The notes: generated from the letters alone by a model not told the origin. Counted from the stretch's first letter, positions 35,442-44,808 are shown. The stretch is DNA of 64,000 nt from Alphaproteobacteria bacterium (GCA_024236075.1 JACKLE010000001.1:124001-188000); one strand, 5' to 3'. Made by a program: numbers and translations.

Positions 35442-37391
35442 TCATCCGGCCTTGTTCACCCGCATATACCATTCCACGAGCCGGCGCACCTGGCGCTCCG
35501 AATAGCCGCGAGTGAGCATGCGGGCGACGAACTCGTTGTGCTTCTTCTGAGTCTCGGTGTCCTTCTTCGACTCGAAGCTGATGACGGGCAGCAGATCCTC
35601 GACCTGGCTGAACATCCGCTTCTCAATGACCGAGCGCAGCTTCTCGTAGGACGTCCAGGCCGGGTTCTTGCCGTTGTTGGCGGCGCGCGCGCGCAGCGCG
35701 AACTTCACGACCTCGTTGCGGAAGTCCTTCGGATTGGCGATGCCGGCCGGCTTCTCGATCTTGGAGAGCTCCTGATTGAGCAGCTCGCGGTCCATGAGCT
35801 GGCCCGTGTCGGGGTCCTTGAAGTCCTGATCCTCGATCCAGGCGTCGGCATAGGCGATGTAGCGGTCGAAGAGGTTCTGTCCGTACTCGGAGTAGCTCTC
35901 GAGATATGCCTTCTGGATTTCCTTGCCGATGAACTCCGCATAGCGGGGGGCGAGATCGGCCTTGATGAACTCAAGGAACCGTCGCTCCGTGTCCTCGGAA
36001 TATTGCTCGCGCTTGATCGCGGTCTCGAGCACGTACATGAGGTGCACCGGGTCGGCCGCGACCTCCTCCGTGTCGAAATTGAAGGTCTCGGAGAGCACCT
36101 TGAATGCGAACCGCGTCGAGATGCCTGTCATGCCCTCGTCGACGCCGGCCGCGTCGCGATACTCCTGCAGGGTCTTGGCCTTGGGATCGGTGTCCTTCAG
36201 CTTCTCGCCGTCATAGACGCGCATCTTGGAGAAGACGTTCGAGTTCTCGTGCTCCTTGAGGCGCGTCATCACCGAGAAGCGCGCAAGGAGCTTCAGGGTC
36301 TCGGGCGAGCAGCGCGCATGGCCGAGCTCGGAATTGCCGAGCAGCTTCTCGTAGATCAGCGTCTCCTCGGTGACGCGCAGGCAGTAGGGCACCTTCACGA
36401 CGCAGATGCGGTCGAGGAAGGCCTCGTTGTTCTTGTTCGACTTGAAGAGCGTCCACTCGGCCTCGTTCGAATGCGCGAGCACGATGCCCTGGAACGGAAT
36501 GGGGCCGATCGCCTCGGTGCCGATGTAGTTCGATTCCTGCGTCGCGGTGAGCAGAGGATGCAGAACCTTGATCGGCGCCTTGAACATCTCCACGAATTCG
36601 AGAAGGCCCTGGTTCGAGCGGCAGAGGCCGCCCGAGTAGGCATAGGCGTCGGCGTCGTTCTGCGCGAAATGCTCGAGCTTGCGGATGTCGACCTTGCCGG
36701 TCAGCGCCGAGATGTCCTGATTGTTCTCGTCGCCCGGCTCCGTCTTCGAGACGGCGATCTGGCGGAGCTTCGAGGGATAGAGCCGCACCACCTCGAATTT
36801 CGAGATGTCTCCGTTGAACGAGTCCAGCCGCTTCACGGCCCAGGGGCTCATGATGCCGGTGAGGCGCCGCCGCTCGATGCCGTACTTGTCCTCCAGCAAT
36901 TGAATGAGCTCGGAGGACTGGAAGAGGCCCAAGGGCGATTCGAAGACGGGGCTGATCTCGTCGCGGGCCTTGAGGACGTAGATGGGGTTCTTCTCCATCA
37001 GGTCCTTCAGCCGCTCCGCGAGCGAGGACTTGCCGCCGCCGACCGGGCCGAGGAGGTAGAGGATCTGGCGCTTTTCCTCGAGGCCCTGCGCGGCATAGGT
37101 GAAATAGCCGACGATGCGCTCGATCGTGTCCTCCATGCCGTAGAAGCCATCGAAGGAGCGGTAGCGCTTGATCGTCCGGTTGAAGAAGATTCGGCTGAGG
37201 CGCGGGTCGCGGGAGGTGTCGAAGAGGTCGGGCTCGCCGATCGCGGCGATCATGCGTTCGGCGGGGCTCGCATACATCATCGGGTCGTCGCGTGCGCCGA
37301 GGAGGTAGTCGCGCAAGGAGATCGCCTCGTGGCGCTCGCGCGTATAGACCTCCTGGAAGATGTCGAAGACGTCGAGATCCTTGCTCGTCAT
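35442..37391 (-). CDS. prkA: PrkA family AAA/serine protein kinase
   Basis: The 649-residue protein begins with the PrkA N-terminal AAA module: YGMEDTIERIVGYF, Walker A GPVGGGKSSLAERL (around residue 112) and KARDEISPVFESPLGLF. It ends with the kinase-like C-terminal region. E. coli YeaG and Bacillus PrkA are stress-related kinases or proteases. The ATG at 37391 fits the family; the upstream frame to 37469 does not. Long leader of about 260 bases from the EcfG-type promoter. First gene of the block. Confidence 0.95.
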   Translation of the reverse strand: MTSKDLDVFDIFQEVYTRERHEAISLRDYLLGARDDPMMYASPAERMIAAIGEPDLFDTSRDPRLSRIFFNRTIKRYRSFDGFYGMEDTIERIVGYFTYAAQGLEEKRQILYLLGPVGGGKSSLAERLKDLMEKNPIYVLKARDEISPVFESPLGLFQSSELIQLLEDKYGIERRRLTGIMSPWAVKRLDSFNGDISKFEVVRLYPSKLRQIAVSKTEPGDENNQDISALTGKVDIRKLEHFAQNDADAYAYSGGLCRSNQGLLEFVEMFKAPIKVLHPLLTATQESNYIGTEAIGPIPFQGIVLAHSNEAEWTLFKSNKNNEAFLDRICVVKVPYCLRVTEETLIYEKLLGNSELGHARCSPETLKLLARFSVMTRLKEHENSNVFSKMRVYDGEKLKDTDPKAKTLQEYRDAAGVDEGMTGISTRFAFKVLSETFNFDTEEVAADPVHLMYVLETAIKREQYSEDTERRFLEFIKADLAPRYAEFIGKEIQKAYLESYSEYGQNLFDRYIAYADAWIEDQDFKDPDTGQLMDRELLNQELSKIEKPAGIANPKDFRNEVVKFALRARAANNGKNPAWTSYEKLRSVIEKRMFSQVEDLLPVISFESKKDTETQKKHNEFVARMLTRGYSERQVRRLVEWYMRVNKAG

Positions 37392-38252
37392 TTTCTCATC
37401 ACCTGCGTTCGGTTCGCCCGTTGCTCGCCCTCGTCCTCTGCCCGCGCCGGGAACCGGGGGCCCGTCCAAATTCTTTCGTCGCGGCGCATGCGGCTCCGCC
37501 TGGCCGAGCCGCGACAGGGCAAATCCCGCATCCGCGCATCGCCTGCCCCATTGTGCGCCCGGGGGCGAGGTCGAGGAAAAGTGGTGCGCGCCCGTCCGTC
37601 GCGCCGGCCTTGCAGGTCCGGAACGTAAAACCCTAGCAATGCAGGGTTAACGGAACCGATACCTTCAAAGTTCCCCGTCCCCTTGGGCGCCGCGCCGGCG
37701 GCGCCGTCCGTCAATCCCTGCCCGGCCGGAAGGCCGGGCCGTGCAACCGCTCTGCAAGGCATGCCATTCGCGTGCCGAACCGGCGCGCCCTTGCCTGGGC
37801 TCGTTCCGAATTGGCCGGAGCCGGGTCTGCGAAAGGTGACACGTCCATCGACCGAGTCGCGCCCCTCCGCGAATCCGTCCGTCCACGTCTTCCGGCGGAT
37901 CGTCACGCGCCCGCCGGCTTCATCCTCGCCACTCGCCAGGATACCTCGCTCCCGGTTGCGACGCCGCATCGCAGCGCCCCTTGCCGCTGCAGCGCAGCAG
38001 CCATCACCGATGTAACCACTGTTCGCGCTCGGATAGAAGCCTTCATTCGCTTTCCATGTAATTTGCTCAAGATTCTTGGCAACGATATGGCAAGGCGCTC
38101 GCCCTCGCGCTACGCTCGATATCGCGCGGCGCTCGGCAGGGCTCGCGCGCGGATGCTGCAAGCGGTGCGCCTCGCATGCGCGCTGCGGAAGTCTGCCGCG
38201 ACTTTGTTCATGTGCTGCCCCGAATTGATGCAGGGAGAGCGAGCCCCACGCG
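37392..38252. other. Long intergenic region upstream of prkA and the acetyltransferase gene
   Basis: This 861-base region holds the prkA promoter (37649-37674, minus strand). Next to it is an imperfect inverted repeat AACCCTAGC-AAT-GCAGGGTT (37629-37648). Several long open frames cross it, but their Arg/Pro/Ala composition looks like GC-rich background. I see no further gene or RNA that I can support; an unannotated small RNA or long 5' leader remains possible. Confidence 0.5.
37649..37674 (-). promoter_or_regulatory. EcfG-type general stress promoter for the prkA block
   Basis: On the minus strand GGAAC (37674-37670) is followed after exactly 17 bases by CGTT (37652-37649). This is the consensus GGAAC-N16/17-CGTT read by the alphaproteobacterial stress sigma factor EcfG. 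It points toward prkA, about 260 bases upstream of its start. Confidence 0.8.
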
Positions 38253-38822
38253 ATGAGCGCAGTTTCCGCCCTCAGCGTACGACCCGCCATCGAGGCCGAT
38301 GCGCAAACCATCGGCACCGTCTACGTCGCCTCGTGGCTCGACACCTATGCCGGGCTCATCCCGTCAACCGTATTAAGGCGCCTCGACGCGCGCCAGGTCG
38401 CCGGCCGCATGCGTGCGCTGCTGCGCGCGCCGCGCGCCCGCGAGCGCATTCTCGTCGCCGAGCGGGACAAGGCCGTGATCGGCATGGCGACCTTCGGACG
38501 CAGCGCCGATCGAGGCCTCGGCTTCGATAGCGAGCTCTATACGCTCTATGTGGACCCGGCCCATTTCGGGCGCGGGGCGGGCGGCGCGCTTCTCGATGCG
38601 GTGCTCGGCGCCGAAGCGGCTCGGGGAGCGGCTTCGCTCGTCGTGTGGGTGCTGGCGGCCAATCCGGCGCGCTTCTTCTATGAGGCGAAGGGCGGAAAGC
38701 TCATCGCGACCCGCGAGCTGAAGCAGTGGGGCGTGCGCCTGCCCTCGCTCGGCTATGGCTGGTCGGAGCTGAAGCCCGTGCGGGGCGCGCGGGCGGGCGG
38801 GCGGGCCGCCCGGCGGAACTGA
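38253..38822 (+). CDS. GNAT family N-acetyltransferase
   Basis: The 189-residue product has the GNAT layout: SVRPAIEADAQTIGTVYVASW at the start, LYTLYVDPAHFGRGAGGALLDAVL as motif A with the acetyl-CoA loop (GRGAGG), and VVWVLAANPARFFYEAKGGKLI as motif B. The acceptor is unknown. The tail is Arg/Gly rich and low complexity. It converges with sixA. Confidence 0.88.
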   Translation: MSAVSALSVRPAIEADAQTIGTVYVASWLDTYAGLIPSTVLRRLDARQVAGRMRALLRAPRARERILVAERDKAVIGMATFGRSADRGLGFDSELYTLYVDPAHFGRGAGGALLDAVLGAEAARGAASLVVWVLAANPARFFYEAKGGKLIATRELKQWGVRLPSLGYGWSELKPVRGARAGGRAARRN

Positions 38823-38846
38823 ACCGGCCGGCGGCAATCCGGCCCG

Positions 38847-39386
38847 TCAGTCCTCGAGCTGCGCAAGCTCCTTTGGCTTCACGACATCGGCGAGCTCGCA
38901 TTCGTGCGGCATTACGTCGCTCCACGTCGCGGTCGGCGCGACGAGGACCGCGAGAGCCGCGGTCGGGAAGCCGCCGGCGACCTTCGCCCTGGCGGCGCGC
39001 TCATGTTCCGCGCCCGGCTGGCGCGCGAGCATGTCGATGAGATCCTCGAGGCCGGGATTGTGGGCGATGATGAGCGTGCGCGCGGAGGTATCCGGCAGGC
39101 GGCGCACCTCGCGCAGCATATTGGGCGCCGGCACGTGGTAGATGCCCGACTCGACCATCGTCGGAATGCCCGATCCGAGGAAGGGGCGCACGAGCTCGAG
39201 CGTCTCGAGCGTGCGCGTCGCCGAGGAGCACAGGATGAAATCGGGGATATAGCCGCGATCGCGCATATAGGCGCCGATCACGGGGCCCGAAGCCCGCCCG
39301 CGCTCGTTCAGATGGCGGTCATGGTCCTCGACGGTCGGATCGGACCAGGACGATTTGGCGTGGCGCAAGAGATAGAGCGTCTTCAT
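38847..39386 (-). CDS. sixA: SixA-type histidine phosphatase
   Basis: A 179-residue histidine phosphatase with the RHG-type motif LLRHAKSSWSDP at the N-terminus, CSSATRTLETLELV and the second histidine in IIAHNPGLEDLIDML. SixA proteins remove phosphate from phosphohistidine in phosphotransfer proteins. It starts 26 bases downstream of the desaturase-like gene on the same strand. The ATG at 39386 is chosen because the motif begins there. Confidence 0.9.
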   Translation of the reverse strand: MKTLYLLRHAKSSWSDPTVEDHDRHLNERGRASGPVIGAYMRDRGYIPDFILCSSATRTLETLELVRPFLGSGIPTMVESGIYHVPAPNMLREVRRLPDTSARTLIIAHNPGLEDLIDMLARQPGAEHERAARAKVAGGFPTAALAVLVAPTATWSDVMPHECELADVVKPKELAQLED

Positions 39387-39412
39387 GGCGTCAGGCGATA
39401 CTCTCCCAGTCC

Positions 39413-40240
39413 TCAGGCGGCTGGTCCATCGGCGCGGATCGGCAGTACGAGAAGACCGGCGAGAGATTGCGCTTCCGGTCCGTCGAAACCGTCGAGACCG
39501 ACACGCATGCCCCCGTGCCCGAGCGAGGGCTCGGCCACATAGGTTCCGAACAGCCGGTCCCACAGGGACAGATAGAAGCCGAAATTCGCGTTCGTCTCCA
39601 CCGGGATGCGCGAATGATGGACGCGGTGCATGTCCGGCGTGACGAGAACGAGGCGCAGGGCGGCATCGACCGGTCGCGGCAGGGCGAGGTTGGCATGGTT
39701 GAACATCGCCATCCCGTTGAGAACGACCTCGAAGATCACAACTGCAGCGGGCGGGATCCCCAGGGCGAGCACCGCCAGCACCTTGAGGCCCATCGACAGG
39801 GCGATCTCGGCGGGGTGGAAGCGCAGGGCGGTCGTCACGTCCACATCGAGATCCGTGTGATGGGGCCGGTGAAGGCGCCATAGCGGCGCGATTCGATGAA
39901 GCGCCACATGCTGGGAATAGACGAGGAGATCGAGCGCCAGAACGCCGATGGCCAATGCGGCCCAGCGGGGCAGCTCCGCGGCGTGGAGAAGCCCGATCCC
40001 TCGGCCTTCCGCGAGGACGGCCGCGCCGACGGCCACGAGCGGGGCGGCAATGAAGGCAAGGAGGCGCACGAGCCCGGCGCCCGCCGCTCCCATGGCGAGA
40101 TTGGCGAACCAGCGCCGGCCTCGCCCGCGCGCTCGCGACCGGCGGGGAAAGGCGGACTCCAGTCCGGCGAAAGCGGCGAGGAGGCCAAGATAGGCCGAGA
40201 GCCGCAGGATCGGCTCATTGGCAATGAGGAACGTTTCCAT
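39413..40240 (-). CDS. Sterol desaturase / fatty acid hydroxylase family membrane protein
   Basis: The 275-residue membrane protein has four hydrophobic segments and the di-iron histidine boxes of the family: HVALHR, HRPHH and HRVHHS, with an additional NHANL. It is likely an integral membrane oxygenase acting on a lipid. The C-terminal part after residue 240 is soluble. No partner gene suggests the substrate. Confidence 0.88.
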   Translation of the reverse strand: METFLIANEPILRLSAYLGLLAAFAGLESAFPRRSRARGRGRRWFANLAMGAAGAGLVRLLAFIAAPLVAVGAAVLAEGRGIGLLHAAELPRWAALAIGVLALDLLVYSQHVALHRIAPLWRLHRPHHTDLDVDVTTALRFHPAEIALSMGLKVLAVLALGIPPAAVVIFEVVLNGMAMFNHANLALPRPVDAALRLVLVTPDMHRVHHSRIPVETNANFGFYLSLWDRLFGTYVAEPSLGHGGMRVGLDGFDGPEAQSLAGLLVLPIRADGPAA

Positions 40241-40462
40241 GGCGCGCCATGCTATCGCACGCGCGGTGCCGAGCGTCTGGAATCGATGCGGACGGGGGGC
40301 TATCCTGGCCCGGCTGAATCCGGGCGGCGCTCGGGGCCCTCGGCCTTCCGCTCGCGGCCTGGATCCGCGCGACAGCGCGCGGGACCCCGTGCGCCAACTC
40401 TCATATGCCCCGGCCTGGCGAGGCGCGCATGCGCCCGCTCGCGCCGGGGCCTTCTTTGATCC

Positions 40463-40876
40463 TCAGAGGGTCATATGACGCGCGCGGGCGGAGCGTTCGA
40501 TGGCCGCCGCCGCCAGGCGATCGATCTCGAGCTTGTTGCGGATGAGCTCGAGGACGCGCAGCTCTTCCTGCGCGACGCGGCTGTCGGCGGCCGCGACCTC
40601 GACCGCGACGGCATAGGCGGTCTCGCGCAGCTTCGCCGGGATCGAGCTGCGCGCAAGCTCGAGAACCGCGTCGAGCCCTCCGTCGGCGGAGAGAATCTCG
40701 CCCACTTCCTCGGCCGCCACGACAAGGCGCTCCGGGTCGAAGTCGCGGAAGACCGGGAACTTCTGCACGATGTAGCCGATCTCGCCGAGCTCTCCGTCCG
40801 TCATGTTCGCGTCCGAGGCGGACACGAGAACCATGAGGTAGATGAGCGCCTGGTGGGGGCTGACCTTTGCCGACAT
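40463..40876 (-). CDS. TerB-like tellurite resistance family protein
   Basis: A 137-residue all-helical protein of the TerB-like type (LIYLMVLVSASDANMTDGELGEIGYIV, AYAVAVEVAAADSRVAQEELRVLELIRNKLEID). The two acidic Asp/Glu patches within AxxDGxxxxxE-like helices are typical. TerB-like single genes are common in alphaproteobacteria without a ter operon and do not by themselves indicate tellurite resistance. Confidence 0.85.
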   Translation of the reverse strand: MSAKVSPHQALIYLMVLVSASDANMTDGELGEIGYIVQKFPVFRDFDPERLVVAAEEVGEILSADGGLDAVLELARSSIPAKLRETAYAVAVEVAAADSRVAQEELRVLELIRNKLEIDRLAAAAIERSARARHMTL

Positions 40877-40965
40877 CGCGCTGTCCTCGCCTGAAGGAGC
40901 CGTGAAAGTGCGGCGACACTAGAAACAAGGGTGCGCCCGCGCAAGGCGGGGCACGGAGCCCGGCC

Positions 40966-41388
40966 ATGATCGAGATCACACGCAGGATCCGCCTCTCCGA
41001 ATCGGAGCTGAAGGAGGAATTCATCCGTGCCTCGGGGCCGGGCGGCCAGAACGTCAACAAGGTCGCGACGGCCGTGCGCCTCTCCTTCGACGTCGCCGGC
41101 TCGCCCTCGCTCGCCGAGGAGGTGCGGGAGCGGCTCGTGCGCCTCGCGGGCCGCCGGCTCTCCAAGGAAGGGGTTCTCTCGATCGTGGCGCAGCGCTTCC
41201 GCACCCAGGAGCGCAACCGCCTGGACGCGCGGGAGCGCCTCTTCGACCTGATCCGCCGCGCGGCGGAGCCGCCCGTCCGACGACGGGCGACGGCGGTGCC
41301 CAGGGCGTCGAGGCAGGAACGGCGGGACGCGAAAGGCCGGCGCGCGCAGGTGAAGGCGCGGCGCGCCCGCCCGTCCGCGGAGGAGTGA
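40966..41388 (+). CDS. arfB: Peptidyl-tRNA hydrolase ArfB (ribosome rescue)
   Basis: ArfB releases peptides from ribosomes stalled on truncated messages. The 140-residue product has the catalytic GGQ in ASGPGGQNVNKVATAVRL and a long basic tail (RQERRDAKGRRAQVKARRAR) that enters the empty mRNA channel. The length is normal for ArfB. Release-factor N-terminal domains are absent, which separates it from RF1/RF2. Confidence 0.94.
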   Translation: MIEITRRIRLSESELKEEFIRASGPGGQNVNKVATAVRLSFDVAGSPSLAEEVRERLVRLAGRRLSKEGVLSIVAQRFRTQERNRLDARERLFDLIRRAAEPPVRRRATAVPRASRQERRDAKGRRAQVKARRARPSAEE

Positions 41389-41461
41389 GGCGCGCATTGC
41401 CAGGACAGCCCAAAGGGCTTAACCGTCCAAATCCTCCCCCGGCCCCCCGAGCCCGCGAGCC

Positions 41462-43066
41462 ATGAGCCAAGCCCTGCACGACGCGATGATGGCCTCGACG
41501 GCCTGGCCTTTCGAGGAGGCGCGCAAGCTTCTCGCCCGGCTCGAGAAGCACCCGGAAACCTCGCCCGTTCTCTTCGAGACCGGCTACGGGCCCTCAGGCC
41601 TGCCGCATATCGGCACGTTCGGCGAGGTCGCGCGCACGGCCATGGTGCGGCATGCCTTCGAGTGCCTCGCGCCGGGCGTCGAAACCCATCTCATCGCCTT
41701 TTCCGACGACATGGACGGCATGCGGAAGATTCCGCCCAACCTGCCGAACCAGGAGATGCTGAAGGCGCATATCGGCAAGCCGCTCTCGCGCGTGCCCGAT
41801 CCCTTCGGCACCCATGAGAGCTATGCCGCGCACAACAATGCGCGCCTTCGCGCCTTTCTCGACGAGTTCGGCTTCGCCTACGAATTCATGAGCTCGACGG
41901 CGACCTATGCCTCGGGCGCCTTCGACGCCGCACTCCTGCGCATGATCGCGGTCTATGACGAGGTCATGGCCATCATTCTGCCGACCCTCGGCCCGGAGCG
42001 GCGCGCGACCTACAGCCCGTTCCTGCCCGTGAGCCCGAAGACCGGCCGCGTCCTCCAGGTGCCGCTCCTCGGACGCGACGCGGCGGCGGGAACGATCCTT
42101 TTCGCGGACGAGGACGGGACGCGAACGGAGCTTCCCGTCACGGGCGGGCACGTCAAGTGCCAGTGGAAGGCCGACTGGGCGCTGCGCTGGTTCGCGCTCG
42201 GCGTGGACTACGAGATGGCGGGCAAGGATCTCATCGATTCCGTGACGCTCTCCTCGAAGATCGTGCGCGCGCTCGGCGGGACGCCGCCCGAAGGCTTCAA
42301 CTACGAGCTCTTCCTCGACGACAATGGAGAGAAGATCTCGAAGACCCGCGGCAACGGCCTCACCATCGAGGAGTGGCTGCGCTATGCGAGCCCCGAAAGC
42401 CTCGCGCTTTTCATGTATCAGGCGCCGAGGAAGGCCAAGCGCCTCTATTTCGACGTCATACCGAGGGCCGTCGACGACTACCTTCAGTTTCTCAAGGCCT
42501 ATCGCGGCCAGGACGGCGCCGAGGCGATCAGGAATCCCGTCTGGCACATTCATGCCGGCCATCCGCCGGCGGAGGACGTGCCGCTGACCTTCGCTCTGCT
42601 CCTCAATCTCGTCAGCGCCTCGAACTCCGAGGACCGCAGCGTGCTATGGGGCTTCATTCGCCGCTACGACAAGACACTGTCACCGGAGAAACATCCGCTC
42701 CTCGACCGCCTCGTCGACTACGCGATCACCTATTTCCACGATTTCGTGAAGCCGGCGAAATCCTTCCGTCCGCCGACGGACAAGGAGCGCGCTGCGCTTG
42801 CGGACCTGAAGGATCGATTCGCGACGCTGGCCGACGAGACGCCCGACGCCGATGGCGAGGCGATCCAGGCCGTCGTCTACGAAGTAGGCAAGGCCCACGG
42901 CTTCGAGCCGCTGAGGGACTGGTTCTCGGCGCTCTATGAAGTGCTCCTCGGCCAGTCCCAGGGGCCGCGCTTCGGCTCGTTCGTCGCCCTCTACGGGCTC
43001 GGCGAGACGGTCGCCCTTCTGGAACGGGCGCTCGCCGGCGGCCTTGCCGCGCCTGCCCGCTCCTGA
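41462..43066 (+). CDS. lysK: Class I lysyl-tRNA synthetase
   Basis: The 534-residue protein is a class I (archaeal-type) LysRS, as found in most alphaproteobacteria, not the class II enzyme. It has the HIGH-like motif GPSGLPHIGTF, the KMSKS-like EKISKTRGNG and the internal GLTIEEWLRYASPESLALFM. The alpha-helical anticodon domain fills the C-terminal third. A terminator follows. Confidence 0.95.
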   Translation: MSQALHDAMMASTAWPFEEARKLLARLEKHPETSPVLFETGYGPSGLPHIGTFGEVARTAMVRHAFECLAPGVETHLIAFSDDMDGMRKIPPNLPNQEMLKAHIGKPLSRVPDPFGTHESYAAHNNARLRAFLDEFGFAYEFMSSTATYASGAFDAALLRMIAVYDEVMAIILPTLGPERRATYSPFLPVSPKTGRVLQVPLLGRDAAAGTILFADEDGTRTELPVTGGHVKCQWKADWALRWFALGVDYEMAGKDLIDSVTLSSKIVRALGGTPPEGFNYELFLDDNGEKISKTRGNGLTIEEWLRYASPESLALFMYQAPRKAKRLYFDVIPRAVDDYLQFLKAYRGQDGAEAIRNPVWHIHAGHPPAEDVPLTFALLLNLVSASNSEDRSVLWGFIRRYDKTLSPEKHPLLDRLVDYAITYFHDFVKPAKSFRPPTDKERAALADLKDRFATLADETPDADGEAIQAVVYEVGKAHGFEPLRDWFSALYEVLLGQSQGPRFGSFVALYGLGETVALLERALAGGLAAPARS

Positions 43067-43097
43067 GCCGTCATTTCGTCCGCCGCAGGAAGAAATC

Positions 43098-43125
43098 GGG
43101 CCCGGCGGCTTCCGCCGGGCCCTTT
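43098..43125. terminator. Intrinsic terminator between lysK and the secreted paralogue gene
   Basis: An 11-base-pair perfect stem (GGGCCCGGCGG with CCGCCGGGCCC, loop CTT) followed by TTT lies between the convergent lysK and 43131-44702 genes and can serve both. Confidence 0.85.
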
Positions 43126-43130
43126 GGCCG

Positions 43131-44702
43131 TCAGGGACGCCAGTCGCTGTTGTGCAGGAAGACCTTCTGCACATAGGGCGAGGTGACGTGGTACTTGAAC
43201 GCCTCGATGATCCCGCTCACCGTCGATCCGGTCGCATGGCTGTCGTAGCTGCAGGTGCTGTTGCCGAGCCAGTGCTCCTGCTCGTCGTCGTCGAGGATGG
43301 CGAGATTGGCGCCGTCATGCGTGCCGCCGTCCCAGCCGCGGCCGTCCGGCATGAGCGAGGGCGTGTCAATGCGGCCCTTGTTCTTGGGCAGGTCGGGATT
43401 GAGGATATTGGTCGAGATCGAAGGACCCGTGATGTCCGTGATCTCGATCACGTGGCAGCCGTAATGTCCGTTCGATGCCTCGCCCGCCCCCGAGTCGAAC
43501 CAGTTGGGCGCGGTGATGGCGATGAGGGTCGAGCCGTCGGCCGCCAGCGCGATGTCGGTCGCACCGAGCGTGAGGTCGTCGTCGGGGCTTTCGATCCGTC
43601 CCGCGTCCTTGATCTCGACGGCCTGCGTGGGTCCGAACAGCAGACCGACATATTCCCAGCTCCACGTGTTCACATAGGACGAATGCGGATTTTGCTGCGA
43701 TCTGAAGACATGGGTCCCCGTCTTCTGGATATCGATCCCCTCCTCGTCGAACGCGAAGCACTGCGTCACGAGATAGAGGCGATTGTCCGTGTGGTAGTAG
43801 AGGGCCGGCTCCTGCCACATGGCGCAATCCTCCGTGTCCTCGCCGCCGAGGTCCGTGAGATTGACGATGGACCAGTTGTCGGATGAGGACGTGCCCTCGG
43901 ACCCGCCGGTGCCCTTGTTGTCCTCGAAATTCGCGACGCCGTTGCAGCTCCCGGTGCACGAGCTGTCGTCCCACGCGCCGATGTCCGGGTCCGCGCCGAC
44001 GCTTCCTATGAAGAGCTGGCGGTGCTTGGTGTCCGGATTCGTCACCTGATTGTAGAGGTTGTCGACGGTGTTCGACATGACGAGCTCCAGGCGGTCGCTC
44101 GTCGCGACCTTTCCGGATCCCTCCTTGTGCCAATATTTATCGCGAATGCCGACCCAGTAGTCGTTGCCGATCTTGGCCATGTTGAAGGTTTCCGAGTTCG
44201 TCACGCCGTAATATGCCGTGTTGGCGTAGCGAGGATCTTCGTCCCAGCGAAGGGGGATGAGCTTCATCTTCTCGCCCGTCGGCTGATAGTAGCCGTTGCT
44301 CAGCGTGAAGTTCGAGCCCGAGTCCGTCGTCTTCACGTAGTGAGTCTCGACGCTGACGACCCATGGGCTCGGCGGCGAGCTCTGGCGGCGAATCGTGTGC
44401 GGATAGGAATAGGCCAGCCACAGCGTCGCGCTGCTGCCCGTCCCGCTCTGCCAGCGGATCACGGGATCGGCATTGCCTTCGAGGTTCGTCACGTCGGTCG
44501 GCAGCGGATCGAGGCTCTCGAGATCCACATAGGGGCACGTTGGCGCGTCGCCGGGAGGATTGGGGTTGGACACTGAATCGTCGTCCTCGTAGCAGGTGAC
44601 GATATCGATGTTCACGGCGGCCTGCGACGTTCCGCACCAGACCAGGGCCGGCAGCGAGAGAACGGCGGTGCCGAGGAGCCGGGCGCCTATGGAGCGCTTC
44701 AT
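43131..44702 (-). CDS. Secreted Cys-containing protein, sialidase-like propeller suspected (paralogue 1)
   Basis: The 523-residue product has a signal peptide (MKRSIGARLL, cleavage near residue 28). It shares its whole length with the neighbouring 44809-46326 product, including TCYEDD, CPYVDLESLDPLPT, CNGVANFEDNKGTGG, YYHTDNRLYL and ATGSTVSGIIEA. TTDSGSNF at residues 125-132 fits the Asp-box pattern of beta-propeller sialidases. Cys residues are conserved between the two, suggesting disulfides. I cannot name the family or substrate. It is probably the second gene of the pair. Confidence 0.75.
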   Translation of the reverse strand: MKRSIGARLLGTAVLSLPALVWCGTSQAAVNIDIVTCYEDDDSVSNPNPPGDAPTCPYVDLESLDPLPTDVTNLEGNADPVIRWQSGTGSSATLWLAYSYPHTIRRQSSPPSPWVVSVETHYVKTTDSGSNFTLSNGYYQPTGEKMKLIPLRWDEDPRYANTAYYGVTNSETFNMAKIGNDYWVGIRDKYWHKEGSGKVATSDRLELVMSNTVDNLYNQVTNPDTKHRQLFIGSVGADPDIGAWDDSSCTGSCNGVANFEDNKGTGGSEGTSSSDNWSIVNLTDLGGEDTEDCAMWQEPALYYHTDNRLYLVTQCFAFDEEGIDIQKTGTHVFRSQQNPHSSYVNTWSWEYVGLLFGPTQAVEIKDAGRIESPDDDLTLGATDIALAADGSTLIAITAPNWFDSGAGEASNGHYGCHVIEITDITGPSISTNILNPDLPKNKGRIDTPSLMPDGRGWDGGTHDGANLAILDDDEQEHWLGNSTCSYDSHATGSTVSGIIEAFKYHVTSPYVQKVFLHNSDWRP

Positions 44703-44752
44703 GACGTTTCCTTTCGGTGATTTTCTTGTGGCTGGAATTCGAACGGGAAAAC

Positions 44753-44788
44753 GTCCGTGGCCGCTCGAACAGGGAAGCGGCCACGGAC
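44753..44788 (-). terminator. Hairpin between the two secreted paralogue genes
   Basis: A 13-base-pair perfect stem (GTCCGTGGCCGCT with AGCGGCCACGGAC, ten-base loop) lies 20 bases beyond the stop of the upstream paralogue. On the minus strand it is followed by GTTTT, so it may terminate or attenuate read-through into the second gene. Confidence 0.75.
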
Positions 44789-44808
44789 AGTGCCTTAGTC
44801 AGGGAGGC

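Noticed and set aside
35001..37628. An 875-codon open frame on the plus strand
   Set aside because: It is antisense to prkA and yeaH, whose products match known families along their length.
37388..38317. A 309-codon minus-strand frame upstream of prkA
   Set aside because: It overlaps the EcfG promoter and the prkA start and shows no domain, so it is more likely untranslated leader.
40408..40449. GC-rich hairpin CCCCGGC...GCCGGGG after the TerB-like gene
   Set aside because: No T run follows on the strand of that gene, and the stem is interrupted, so a terminator call is not supported.
40463..40876. TerB-like gene as evidence of tellurite resistance
   Set aside because: No other ter gene is present; lone TerB-like genes have no proven link to tellurite.
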